DNA of 43,665 bases from an uncultured Aquimarina sp. (GTDB lineage: Bacteria > Bacteroidota > Bacteroidia > Flavobacteriales > Flavobacteriaceae): positions 1 to 43,665 of the forward strand of contig CANNBP010000026.1 of NCBI GenBank assembly GCA_947502885.1, in the 5' to 3' direction. The position numbers were made by a program, and so were the translations under genes. Below are positions 33,278 through 42,588 of this stretch, one piece after another. How positions within the stretch are numbered: position 1 is the stretch's first letter; every line of letters starts with the position of its first letter. The notes beneath the pieces were generated by a model that saw only the letters and a program-made list of their open reading frames with translations, ran no database searches and was not told the origin of the DNA.

Positions 33278-36169
33278 CTAGAGTTTAACATATACAGTTA
33301 AGTAATAGGTTGTGCCTAGCCCATAGAAATATTTTGATCCATAAACGGGTGTTTTTCTTTTAGACTCTTCAAGAGCCAGTTTATAATTAGCTTTCCGAGC
33401 TTGCTCAAAACCACCAGTAGTATATTTTTGATTTAATACGTTATTTACAGAAGCAAAAAATCCAAAGTAATGGTTCTTAATTTTCCAGGACTTTCCACCT
33501 ATCGCATTAACAAGAAAATAACCCTTGAATTGTTCTTGTTTTAGAAGATCTTGTGCAATTGCTTTATCATATGCGTTAATAGGTAATCCATCTGTATCTT
33601 TATAAAAATTCGAGGTTCTTGCAAAAGGACTAATATTAATAAAGGCATTAGAAAAGTAGTTAGTAGTTATCCCAAACCACCAAAAATCAGGATCACGATA
33701 TTCAATACCTAACTGTGCTGCTCTTTGAGGACCGGTTGCTATACGATACCCTTTTAGTGCAGATGTACCCAGATGTTTTATCCCATTGTCTTTTATAAAA
33801 GCTTTACTAGTGCTTGTTAACGTAACGGTAGGATCATTATTAAAGGTAAAATTACCTATAGCAGCAACTCCTTTTAACTTGAGTGTTGGAGTAATTTGAT
33901 ATGCAATACCCAGTTCACCACCTATATAGAGTTTATCAATATCTGTCACTGTTTCTTGCACAAATCCACTATTAAATCCTTCAATAGCTTCGGTATAGAA
34001 AGAAGAGATTCGAGTAGCATCCAGTATTTTGGTATAGTACCCGGTTAGTCGCATTTTTATTTTTGGTGAACGAAAAATATAGGAAGCATCTGCCGATATT
34101 ACAGTTTCGTTTTCTTGGTTTTGACCCATTAATTGAGTTACTGTTGTATGATTTTGTCTTGGGTTGACAAAAGCATGTCTTATAGCTGGAGCTTTATTAA
34201 AATAAGCACCATGAAGTTTTATAAAGTTATGCCCGTTTAAAGCTATAGTTGCTCCAGATTTGGCTCCATAATTTATAAAACTTAGAGGCTCACTTTTTCC
34301 GAATGATGCTTTACCCGGAAAATATCCATTCTCAAACAACCCTTCTCTTTGATACGAAGTTTGAGAAGCTGTTGCGCTCAAAAAGAAATGTATTGGGTTA
34401 AAATTAAACTGTCCTTGTGCAAAACAACTAATAACAGAAGCATCAATTTTATAATTATAATCATATCGATCCCCTTTGCGAACAATACGATTGGGAGAAC
34501 GTAAATCACTTTGTGCCATATGGATTAATGCTGAGTTATCTCCCTCTTTGCTTGTCGATGCAAAAGCATCAATATCAAGAAAACCCGAACCTCCTAAGAG
34601 ATCTTTTACTTTGGCATAATACTGACTGTTTGTCTTTTGATAATTGATAGTAGTGTTTAGAGTAATACGGTTATTCAACTTGGTGTTTAAGATCATGTTT
34701 CCGATTAATCTAGTATTATCTTTACTATCTTCATAAATAATATAGGTTGCATTGGTACCTGTTAAAGTATTTTGTTGGTTGGTTTGTATGAGAGCTTCCC
34801 AATTTAATTGCCCATCATTAATTAGGTTTTGTTGTGCCAAAAAAGCTTTTTGATAGTCAAGCGGAGTTGGGTTCTCTTTTTGTAAAAAATAGCTTGGTAA
34901 GTTCTCGGGATGTATAGGGTTTATAGCTTTGCTTCGACCACCCCCGACAAAAATTTGCTGTGCATTGGGTCCTGCAATTGCATCTGTACCACTATTATCA
35001 ATACCACTATTTGTAGTTGTACCGGTTTGAAAAGCAATATTGGTTTGTAACATGCTATTGGTATTAATATTCCAATAATGATTCAGCATAAATAGCGGTT
35101 CTTTTGTGGTTCGTTCTCTAGCATTTCTAATTTCACCGTTTAGGTATCCCCAGTTTGGATTGTAGGTATTGCCTTTGATTTGAGCTACTTCTTTTGTGAT
35201 TGCAGTAGATCGCCCACGACGGTTTGGTGTAAATAAACCGATGAGGTTAAGCGCATGTTTTTGTTTCCACTTTTTTTCTATGGCAATAAAAAATGCATTC
35301 GCATCATATAATGTACCTTCAATAAAACCTTGATCTCCATAGCGTTTAGAAAGCGATGTCGAAAAAGCCCATCCTTTTTTTGTGAGCCCAGAGTGATATG
35401 TTGCCATTACTCGTCCTTGGTAACTACGATTGGATATGGCATAAGAAAGTCGACTACCTTTTCTATACTTTGAAGCTCTCATTATAACATTCGAGGTGCC
35501 TAAAAGACCTCCAAATGCATGGTCATTTTCGGAGATTGCGTTAGAAAACTCCTGATTACGTTGTACATCATTAAGCCCTCCCCAATGTGCCCAATTAGGT
35601 CGATGATCATATAATGTATTCATCTCAATACCATTAATCAAAATTTTTCCGTATTCATTTCCTATGCCTCTTGGTCTAAAGAAAGTTGCACTAAAGTCAT
35701 ACGCAGCGGCGGTAAGAAAAAGATCGCGAGATGCTTGTAGTAGTGGTGTAGTATTATAAAAAGTTTCTTCTTCTAATTCATAATCAGATAGGGTAATGGT
35801 ACCGCCTAATTGTTCTTTACTAAAATCATATGTCAGGCTTATGTTTTTGAGATTCAACACCTCTCCATCATTAAGTATAATAGGAAAATACTTGGTTATG
35901 TATCCTTGTTTCGAAATGACTAGTATTTGCGATCCGAGCGGAAGTTTTGTAGCATCAAAATAAAACTCACCCAAACTATTTGTGGTGGTAAAGATGCTAG
36001 AGCCTTTAATTTTTAAAGTTACTTGATCAAGTTTTTCTTCAGTAATATCATCCTTGATTATTCCTATAATACTAGAAGATTGTGCATACATACTTAGTGT
36101 ATCAAAAAAGAAAAAAAGCAACAGATAATACTTGCCAAAAAAGTGATAAATAAAGCACATAGGTGTCAT
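33278..36169 (-). CDS. TonB-dependent outer-membrane receptor with N-terminal carboxypeptidase-like domain
   Basis: The protein has 963 residues. After a signal peptide (ending near SMYAQ) comes a carboxypeptidase-regulatory-like domain (about 32-110; SIIGIIKDDITEEKLDQVTLK, GEFYFDATKLPLGSQ). The plug follows (about 115-230; FRPRGIGNEYGKILINGIEMN), then the 22-strand barrel to the end (YFYGLGTTYYLTVYVKL). Such receptors import ligands across the outer membrane using TonB energy. It is divergent from a secreted endonuclease/exonuclease/phosphatase gene and upstream of a DUF5689 lipoprotein. The trio suggests uptake of a nucleic-acid- or phosphate-containing ligand, which is inference. Met1 and Met4 are both possible starts. 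Confidence 0.92.
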   Translation of the reverse strand: MTPMCFIYHFFGKYYLLLFFFFDTLSMYAQSSSIIGIIKDDITEEKLDQVTLKIKGSSIFTTTNSLGEFYFDATKLPLGSQILVISKQGYITKYFPIILNDGEVLNLKNISLTYDFSKEQLGGTITLSDYELEEETFYNTTPLLQASRDLFLTAAAYDFSATFFRPRGIGNEYGKILINGIEMNTLYDHRPNWAHWGGLNDVQRNQEFSNAISENDHAFGGLLGTSNVIMRASKYRKGSRLSYAISNRSYQGRVMATYHSGLTKKGWAFSTSLSKRYGDQGFIEGTLYDANAFFIAIEKKWKQKHALNLIGLFTPNRRGRSTAITKEVAQIKGNTYNPNWGYLNGEIRNARERTTKEPLFMLNHYWNINTNSMLQTNIAFQTGTTTNSGIDNSGTDAIAGPNAQQIFVGGGRSKAINPIHPENLPSYFLQKENPTPLDYQKAFLAQQNLINDGQLNWEALIQTNQQNTLTGTNATYIIYEDSKDNTRLIGNMILNTKLNNRITLNTTINYQKTNSQYYAKVKDLLGGSGFLDIDAFASTSKEGDNSALIHMAQSDLRSPNRIVRKGDRYDYNYKIDASVISCFAQGQFNFNPIHFFLSATASQTSYQREGLFENGYFPGKASFGKSEPLSFINYGAKSGATIALNGHNFIKLHGAYFNKAPAIRHAFVNPRQNHTTVTQLMGQNQENETVISADASYIFRSPKIKMRLTGYYTKILDATRISSFYTEAIEGFNSGFVQETVTDIDKLYIGGELGIAYQITPTLKLKGVAAIGNFTFNNDPTVTLTSTSKAFIKDNGIKHLGTSALKGYRIATGPQRAAQLGIEYRDPDFWWFGITTNYFSNAFINISPFARTSNFYKDTDGLPINAYDKAIAQDLLKQEQFKGYFLVNAIGGKSWKIKNHYFGFFASVNNVLNQKYTTGGFEQARKANYKLALEESKRKTPVYGSKYFYGLGTTYYLTVYVKL

Positions 36170-36195
36170 GTTTTTTTATGTGTTTGAAGTAAAAA

Positions 36196-36230
36196 GCAAG
36201 GTTACAACAAAGGAGTGTCATTTTCTGATA
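36196..36230 (+). repeat. 35-bp dispersed repeat, copy A
   Basis: GCAAGGTTACAACAAAGGAG continues TGTCATTTTCTGATA. It matches, in inverted orientation, the copies at 37765-37800 and 37932-37967. It lies in the divergent promoter region of the TonB receptor and the nuclease-like gene. Confidence 0.7.
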
Positions 36231-36280
36231 CTAAAAAACTTAACCTTTGCAGCTTATGTTTTAATTTTAAACAGTATCCT

Positions 36281-37336
36281 ATGAATTTAAAAATAGCACC
36301 TCTTATTTGTATTGTTTTGATTTATAAAATCATGTATGGACAAGAGAAGAAAGTGTATACCATTCATACCATAGCTTTTTATAATCTTGAAAACCTTTTT
36401 GATCCCGAAAATGACCCTTTAACCTATGATGATGATAGAACACCAGAAGGAAAAGACAGGTGGACCTATGCTATTTATCAAGATAAAATAAAGAACATGG
36501 CAAAGGTGATTTCAGAGATTGGTCGAGAGGTTACAAATAGCCCTCCCGTTTTGCTAGGTGTTGCAGAAATCGAAAACAGAAAAGTACTAGAAGATATAGC
36601 AAATCATCATCATTTACTTGCCAGAGACTATGGGATTATTCATTTTGATTCACCAGACAGAAGAGGTATAGACGTGGGTTTATTATATCAAAAAGCCATA
36701 TTTAGACCACAAAACATGCAAAAACATGAGTTAATACTCTATGATAACAAAACCTCTAAACGCATTTTTACCAGAGATCAACTTGTGGTAAGCGGTTATC
36801 TAGATGGAGATCTAATACACCTAATCATTAATCACTGGCCATCTAGAAGAGGAGGAGAAGCACGAAGTAGATATAAAAGGGAAAGAGCTGCGATGCTAAA
36901 CAAAAAAATTATGGATTCTATTTTTGCCCGGGATCCATATGCCAAAATCATTAGTATGGGTGATTTTAATGATAACCCAAATAGTCCAAGTATCAAACAT
37001 ATTTTAAAAGCAAAAGACATAAAAAGAGATATAGAACTTAAAGGTTTGTATAATCCAATGATAAATATGGCAAAAAAGGGCATTGGTTCTTTAGCTTGGA
37101 GAGATCAATGGAGTCTTTTTGATCAGATTATAGTTTCTGCATCACTGCTAACAAAGGACTATACATCCTACCGGTATTATAAGGCAGGAGTATTTACAAC
37201 CGATTATTTACTCACTGCAAAAGGCAAATATAAGGGGTATCCTTTTCGTAGTTTTTCTAATGGAAGTTATACATATGGTTATAGTGATCATTTTCCGGTG
37301 TATATATATATAATTAAAGAAAAGAAAACCAACTAG
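36281..37336 (+). CDS. Secreted endonuclease/exonuclease/phosphatase-family protein
   Basis: The protein has 351 residues from the ATG at 36281, which gives a proper signal peptide (MNLKIAPLICIVLIYKIMYG, cut near GQ); the longer frame from 36215 is disfavoured. Family motifs are FYNLENLFDPEND, GVAEIENR (metal Glu), the GIDVGLLY strand, NHWPSRRGGE (catalytic-site Asn/His), MGDFNDNPNS (catalytic Asp/Asn) and YSDHFPVYIY (catalytic Asp-His). These are the DNase I-like phosphodiesterase active-site residues. It probably acts outside the cytoplasm on nucleic acids or phosphate esters. It is divergent from the TonB receptor and may feed it. Confidence 0.9.
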   Translation: MNLKIAPLICIVLIYKIMYGQEKKVYTIHTIAFYNLENLFDPENDPLTYDDDRTPEGKDRWTYAIYQDKIKNMAKVISEIGREVTNSPPVLLGVAEIENRKVLEDIANHHHLLARDYGIIHFDSPDRRGIDVGLLYQKAIFRPQNMQKHELILYDNKTSKRIFTRDQLVVSGYLDGDLIHLIINHWPSRRGGEARSRYKRERAAMLNKKIMDSIFARDPYAKIISMGDFNDNPNSPSIKHILKAKDIKRDIELKGLYNPMINMAKKGIGSLAWRDQWSLFDQIIVSASLLTKDYTSYRYYKAGVFTTDYLLTAKGKYKGYPFRSFSNGSYTYGYSDHFPVYIYIIKEKKTN

Positions 37337-37390
37337 GTCATATTATAAGTACTATAGATTCTGGATATAGTCTTTTTACTTCATTTCAAA

Positions 37391-37547
37391 ACACATACTT
37401 CGACAAGTTCAGTATGATACTATGAATCATAACTAAGATACAATTAGAAAACGCATGTCACCCAGAGCCTGTCGAAGGGCATGAAATTAGTCAAGAAGGA
37501 CTATAAGAAAAACACATACTTCGACAAGTTTAGTATGGTGCTATGAA
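37391..37547. repeat. REP-like elements: two ACACATACTTCGACAAG copies around a GTCACCCAGAGCCTGTCGAAGG copy
   Basis: The first copy (37391-37426) and the third (37512-37547) share ACACATACTTCGACAAGTT, then AGTATG and CTATGAA. Between them, at 37454-37485, lies an inverted-type element (CACCCAGAGCCTGTCGAAGG). They resemble the CTTCGACAAGCTCAG / CTGAGCTTGTCGAAG repeats scattered through many Flavobacteriaceae genomes. Confidence 0.75.
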
Positions 37548-37571
37548 CGTAAGTTCGACGTAGGAAAATTT

Positions 37572-37707
37572 ACGTCAGTCAGAGTGATTTTCGATAGAAA
37601 ATTGTATCGAAGACAAGTGAATTTTTCATCAAAAGCCTTGTCACCCTGAGCTTCGAAGGGCATCTTGAATTTAAAAAACAATCTTTCCAGACTTGATCTG
37701 GAATCTA
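37572..37707. repeat. Further degenerate REP-like elements of other families
   Basis: Three short elements follow: GTCAGTCAGAGTGATTTTCG with its partner GTATCGAAGAC (37574-37613), TGTCACCCTGAGCTTCGAAG (37639-37658), and the palindromic TTCCAGACTTGATCTGGAA (37685-37703). Each resembles intergenic repeats common in this phylum. Confidence 0.6.
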
Positions 37708-37764
37708 TATCTAATCCATTAGTTATAATTTTTTTTCAAAGTAAACACCCAAAATATTCCCAAT

Positions 37765-37800
37765 GTCAAAAAATGAAACTCCTTTGTCGTAATCTTGCCT
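37765..37800 (-). repeat. 35-bp dispersed repeat, copy B
   Basis: The plus-strand TCAAAAAATGAAACTCCTTT and following GTCGTAATCTTG is the reverse complement of copy A, with a few differences. It differs from copy C at about 6 of 36 positions. Confidence 0.7.
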
Positions 37801-37931
37801 TAGAAATTAAAAGAACTTATGAGTTATGTATAAATATTAATAAACGAGGTGTAACATAATTGCAAGTTGTGACATTAAGAAGTAAAACATTGAATTTGTT
37901 GGGTAAGATTCCTCTGAAAACACATTAGAGT

Positions 37932-37967
37932 TTCAAAAAATAAAACTCATTTGTTGTGATCTTGACT
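37932..37967 (-). repeat. 35-bp dispersed repeat, copy C
   Basis: TTCAAAAAATAAAACTCATT followed by TGTTGTGATCTTGACT is a direct copy of B and inverted with respect to A. Confidence 0.7.
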
Positions 37968-38066
37968 CGGTAACAAAAAAACAACACCTTTTGAGTTGTT
38001 AATCTATGATTTATACCTGTTTAACAAAAAGGATATTTTCTCCTCGAGCTTATTAGGTACAAGTTG

Positions 38067-38074
38067 TAGGTTTG
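38067..38074 (+). promoter_or_regulatory. Candidate -7 box for the RHS locus
   Basis: TAGGTTTG matches TAnnTTTG. It would give a leader of about 40 nt for the ATG at 38118 and about 12 nt for the ATG at 38091. Confidence 0.45.
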
Positions 38075-38117
38075 CAGCCTCAAAATACAATTGGAAAACA
38101 ATCAAGTAGTATCATTT

Positions 38118-41100
38118 ATGAAAAAACAAAAACAATTTAGGGTATTAGCTATTTTGCTAATATTATGGGGTGGTCGTCTAACTGCTCAGGACACAGAGTC
38201 CTTATTTTCTATGGATTTACCTTCTGTGGTAGCGACTTCGCCCGAGTCTGCTAGTTTGGGCAGATACGGGGGGCTCTCAAATACCTCTGCCACCGGGCAA
38301 ATGAGTCATAACATTCCTTTATACAATATTCCGTTAAAAAGCGGAGGTTGGAGTGTTTCTTTAGGGTATCATTTTGGTGGGTTGATGCTTGAGGGTAAAC
38401 CTTCGTTAAGTGGTTTGGGATGGACTCTCATGGCAGGAGGCGTTGTGAATCGAGAGGTAAGAGGTCTTGCCGATGATTCGCAACATGGCTATTATGGCAG
38501 TCAAAGCAAGCGAGCTCTGGTAGAAGAATTTGCTAAGGCACAAGACTATTCTAACCCTCTTACATTGACTCAAATGCGTAATTTCATGTCCAAAAAATGG
38601 GATGCTGAGCCCGATAAGTATAGTGTATCGGTGGCAGGAATTAGTTTTTCGTTTAAACTTGATGCTAATGGAGAAGCGGTGTATCTATCCAAACATGCGC
38701 ATAAGGTGTATGCCACCAAGAATAGATTTACGTTTAAAATTGATCAGTTTAGGGTTGTTGCCAGCAATGGGGTAACTTATACTTTTGCAGATAAAGAGCA
38801 AAGTGTACCCAAAGATCATGGGCGCGATGAAGATTTTGATCTTAACTTATATACCGATACCAGTTGGATGCTCTCAAAAGTAGCATACCCTAATGGCGAA
38901 GAGATCACCTTTGATTATGAGTTGGATTATATGCTTAGCTATGATTTTGTAGCTATAGGTGCTATCCCTTCAAGTGATAAAGGGTGTACTAGTGAATGTC
39001 CATCGCCTAACTATACTGCTACAGGAGAGTATAGTGATCAAACTACCCCTTCTACTATAAAAAGACAAATACTTAAGAATATTACATTTCCTATGGGGAG
39101 TATTGGTTTTGGATTTGATAAAAAAACATTGAGTACCCCCGATAATCGTACTTTATATCATTCGGTTACGATAAAAGATATGCATAATAAAGTCATAGAT
39201 TCTTATAGTTTTGAGTATGAAGGCAATCGAGATCTTTTAACAAGTATCAAGCGAAAAGAGAAACAGTTTTATGATTTTGAGTATTATAATAAAGTTAATA
39301 TCCCTTTTTTTATAAGTTCACCTAATGACAAAGCTACCAATCAGGATTATTGGGGGTATTATAACAGGGCACAAAATCAATATGCTTTAACGATTCCTAA
39401 AAGCCCTTATAAAGCTTACCGCAAACCAAACATGGATGGTAGTCAAACTGGAGCCTTAAAAAAGATCATTTACCCTACTAGGGGATATACCGAGATTGGT
39501 TATGAATCTAATGATGTTCCAATAGATACTGGTACGTCAAGATATGATTATTATGCTTCTGCAGAAATTTCAGACAAAGAATATGGTATAGAAATATCAG
39601 GTCAGGGCTGGAGCGCCCAGAACTCGGTTAAAGAAATTTCTATTCCATTTACCTTTACCAGACCAACAGTAGGTACCTTACTGCATTCTATTTCGGGAAA
39701 GCGATATCAGCATCATGTCATACTAGAGATGAAAAGAGTAGACGATACCCCATGCCCATATGGGCAATATGAGGTATATCCTGCTCCGTTTTATATGTAC
39801 TACCAAAATCCTCAAAAAATTCGAGAGGAGGGGCTTCAAAAAGATAATGGACTAGGCACCGAAGTACCGATTATGTGCCCTACATTTTATGAAGAATATG
39901 GCCCGGATGAGGTAGCGTATGGAGATGATAGTCAAAACAATGTATCCTATGGGTCAAGTGGTAGAATTGTTTTTTTGCCAGGTACATATGTATTACGGGT
40001 CTATACCAATACATATAGTCTTCTTGGTTTTAGTGCAAAAATAGGTTTGCGATTAGAGAAAGGTTGGGATCAGCCTATCAGACAAGAGGTGCCTAAATAT
40101 ATAAGTAAAAAAGTAGGAGGTATTCGAGTGGCCTCTATGAAAGATTGCGGTACTAGTGATAGTGATTGCCAGGAGCGTAGATTTAGCTACACCGATAAAG
40201 ACAACTTTTCTAGTGGCGTGCTTAATATTCATCCCGTAGATGAGAAAACCTACAAAAGATTAATTAGTACAAAGCATGATATTCCGTTTACCAATGGTTT
40301 TCATACCTATTCTACAGAATATTATTCGGTTATCAATCCTGCTATTGGTACTCCTGTGTACTATTCATCAATAAAAGAAATTAGATTAGATGGTCATAAA
40401 TTTGAAGGTGATATCATTCGTCAGGGAAATCAAGGCAATAGTATAGATCAATGGAGAGAAGGATATACGGTTCGCGAATATGAGGTGCCTAGAATTTATA
40501 CGGAAGTTAATTACCCGCAAATATACCAGATAAGCGATGCTATAAAAGAAAGACTTGCATCAGAAAAAGTATATGGTTATAATGCGGATAGTCATTCGTA
40601 TACCTTAAGGAGTGTTGCCCAGAATGAATATAGAGAGTTTAGAAATCTTTTAGACCCCAAAACACAGCAGGATAGCAACAGTAAACATCCCTGGGGGCTT
40701 ACTTTTGATCGTAAATTGTTTGCTAGAGTACATTTTGACAAGTATCGTTATGATTTACAACCTTCTAGTATTGAAGAAGAAGAAGCAATCAAAGCATTAT
40801 ATGCCGTCGCCAAATATAGAGATATAAATACGTACCATCGCCTACAAAGCACTACCCGTAAAGAAATCATAGATGGTGAAGAATTAAGTACAAAACAAAC
40901 TTTGATCTATAATCCTGCCAATTATGAGGTGGCGAATACAATTCGTAAAAGTAGTACCGGTAAAGTAACTGAGTCTATAGTAAGATATCCGGTAGATATT
41001 GCTAACCCAAGTTTGGCAGAGCAGCGCTTACAAAATAGTAATATCTTAACCATGCCTATAGAAAGTAAACACTATTTGGTAAAAGATGGTGACAAAGAGC

Positions 41101-42566
41101 TTTTATCTACCCAACATATCGTATATAAAAACTGGCAAGATCAGGTCGAGTGGAAAACCTATACCAATACCTTACCCGAGTTGATGCAAACGGCCAAGGG
41201 TGTGATCACGGGAGCAAACCCTTTAGAAGATCGACTTACCTATCACAAGTATGATTATAAAGGTAACCCAATAGAAGTATCTAAAAAAGATGGTACCCGT
41301 GTGGTTTATGTTTGGGGATATCATGAGTATTATCCTATTGCTAAGATTGAGAATACTACCTATACTGATGTTGCCCCTTATGTGGCCCATCTAAAAACTA
41401 AATCAAATGCCGATATCGATAGAACCAAAGACTATAGAAGTACCGAAGGAGCTTTACGCCAGGCATTAGACAATCTTAGAGCAGCCTTGCCCAGCGCAAT
41501 TGTAGCTACCTATACCTATGATCCTTTGATTGGGATCACCAGTATGACCGATGCCAATGGATATACCAGTTATTATGAGTATGATACTGAGAATCGATTA
41601 GATCATATCACTGATGCAGATGGTAAAGTGCTTAAAAAATATAGGTATAACTATACAACTGTGGCACCCTATGTAAAAGTATATCCTCCTTTAGGCCTTG
41701 AGATTACATCTGATCATACAAACCTGATAAGAGGCACAGATGTAAGGTTTAAATCCAAAACAAGTGGTGGCTCGGGTGACTATACCTACCTCTGGAAAAT
41801 AAATGGTGATGAAGTAAGTACCTACCCAGGATTTACCAAAACATTTTCGACCCCAGGAACTTATACGGTATCATGTACAATAAACGATCCCAATACCGAG
41901 CAAATCCCTAGTACAAAAACCAAAACAATTGTTGTTTATAACCAATTGAATTCACCTTCATTATCCTATGTAAAATCACCGTATCACAATGGAGGAGAAG
42001 GACATTTTTCTAGCCATAAAAAAGTGAGTTTTGTAGGGGAAAATACTGGTGGTGGCTCAGGATCTTATAGCTATGCATGGTTGGTTAACGAAGTAGATCA
42101 AGGAAATAATACCACTACTTTTTCAAAAACGTTTAGCCCGGGGACGCATAAGGTTACCTTTAGGGTAATCGATGCCCTAATACCACAAGAATCTGTAGAC
42201 AAAACAATGACTATTAAATCTTATGGCCCAATTACTATAGATGATCTTACTTATGATCATACTGGTTTTAAAACGTTAGCCAGAGGAGGTTCGAGTAACT
42301 ACCGTTATGATTGGTATGTAAATACCACTTCTGGTAGTCCTTATCAATCATCAGCTTCTTCTTACTTTATTCATAATTATATGGCTACCGCCTCTAGTTA
42401 TCAAACGATTTACTGTAGAGCTGTTGATCTTAAATCGGGCTATGTTACCGGTTTTAAAAGTATGCGAGTTTATTTCCATGGCCAAGGAAACAATGGTGGA
42501 GGTCAAGGAAATAATGGAGGCCAAGGAGATGGCCAAGGAGAAGTCCCTACCGGAGGAGATCAATAA
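38118..42566 (+). CDS. Large secreted RHS/YD-repeat protein with C-terminal PKD-like domains and Gly-rich tail
   Basis: The protein has 1482 residues from the ATG at 38118, which directly precedes a signal peptide (MKKQKQFRVLAILLILWGG, cut near TAQ); an ATG at 38091 adds nine residues. The N-terminal part (MSHNIPLYNIPLKSGGWSV, SLSGLGWTLMAGGVVNREV) resembles the start of bacterial RHS/SpvB-type shells. YD-type strands recur (EEITFDYELDY, VIDSYSFEYEGNRDLLTSI, LTYHKYDYKGNPIEVS, YTYDPLIGITSMTDANGYTS). From about 1205 come three PKD-like domains with GGSGDYTYLWKINGDE, GGSGSYSYAWLVNEVD and GGSSNYRYDWYVNT, then a GQGNNGGGQGNN tail instead of a toxin or T9SS sorting domain. A DUF6443 RHS gene starts 22 bp downstream. 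The role may be a surface shell or polymorphic-toxin component; this is uncertain. Confidence 0.82.
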   Translation: MKKQKQFRVLAILLILWGGRLTAQDTESLFSMDLPSVVATSPESASLGRYGGLSNTSATGQMSHNIPLYNIPLKSGGWSVSLGYHFGGLMLEGKPSLSGLGWTLMAGGVVNREVRGLADDSQHGYYGSQSKRALVEEFAKAQDYSNPLTLTQMRNFMSKKWDAEPDKYSVSVAGISFSFKLDANGEAVYLSKHAHKVYATKNRFTFKIDQFRVVASNGVTYTFADKEQSVPKDHGRDEDFDLNLYTDTSWMLSKVAYPNGEEITFDYELDYMLSYDFVAIGAIPSSDKGCTSECPSPNYTATGEYSDQTTPSTIKRQILKNITFPMGSIGFGFDKKTLSTPDNRTLYHSVTIKDMHNKVIDSYSFEYEGNRDLLTSIKRKEKQFYDFEYYNKVNIPFFISSPNDKATNQDYWGYYNRAQNQYALTIPKSPYKAYRKPNMDGSQTGALKKIIYPTRGYTEIGYESNDVPIDTGTSRYDYYASAEISDKEYGIEISGQGWSAQNSVKEISIPFTFTRPTVGTLLHSISGKRYQHHVILEMKRVDDTPCPYGQYEVYPAPFYMYYQNPQKIREEGLQKDNGLGTEVPIMCPTFYEEYGPDEVAYGDDSQNNVSYGSSGRIVFLPGTYVLRVYTNTYSLLGFSAKIGLRLEKGWDQPIRQEVPKYISKKVGGIRVASMKDCGTSDSDCQERRFSYTDKDNFSSGVLNIHPVDEKTYKRLISTKHDIPFTNGFHTYSTEYYSVINPAIGTPVYYSSIKEIRLDGHKFEGDIIRQGNQGNSIDQWREGYTVREYEVPRIYTEVNYPQIYQISDAIKERLASEKVYGYNADSHSYTLRSVAQNEYREFRNLLDPKTQQDSNSKHPWGLTFDRKLFARVHFDKYRYDLQPSSIEEEEAIKALYAVAKYRDINTYHRLQSTTRKEIIDGEELSTKQTLIYNPANYEVANTIRKSSTGKVTESIVRYPVDIANPSLAEQRLQNSNILTMPIESKHYLVKDGDKELLSTQHIVYKNWQDQVEWKTYTNTLPELMQTAKGVITGANPLEDRLTYHKYDYKGNPIEVSKKDGTRVVYVWGYHEYYPIAKIENTTYTDVAPYVAHLKTKSNADIDRTKDYRSTEGALRQALDNLRAALPSAIVATYTYDPLIGITSMTDANGYTSYYEYDTENRLDHITDADGKVLKKYRYNYTTVAPYVKVYPPLGLEITSDHTNLIRGTDVRFKSKTSGGSGDYTYLWKINGDEVSTYPGFTKTFSTPGTYTVSCTINDPNTEQIPSTKTKTIVVYNQLNSPSLSYVKSPYHNGGEGHFSSHKKVSFVGENTGGGSGSYSYAWLVNEVDQGNNTTTFSKTFSPGTHKVTFRVIDALIPQESVDKTMTIKSYGPITIDDLTYDHTGFKTLARGGSSNYRYDWYVNTTSGSPYQSSASSYFIHNYMATASSYQTIYCRAVDLKSGYVTGFKSMRVYFHGQGNNGGGQGNNGGQGDGQGEVPTGGDQ

Positions 42567-42588
42567 ATAGTAACCAACAAAAAAAAAC

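Larger units (their letters stand above)
37337..38117. other. Intergenic interval filled with degenerate repeats, no gene supported
   Basis: This 781-bp gap separates the nuclease-like gene from the RHS locus. It holds degraded REP-like elements (37391-37707), two copies of the 35-bp repeat (37765-37800, 37932-37967) and a promoter candidate at its right end. A 64-codon open frame at 37665-37859 runs through repeat copies and is not considered a gene. Confidence 0.7.

Noticed and set aside
36241..36249. TAACCTTTG as the -7 box of the nuclease-like gene
   Set aside because: It has three instead of two bases between TA and TTTG, so it is not listed as a promoter, although its position would suit the start at 36281.
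37665..37859. 64-codon plus-strand frame in the repeat-filled gap
   Set aside because: It runs through a REP-like palindrome and copy B of the 35-bp repeat, and no domain or start context supports it.
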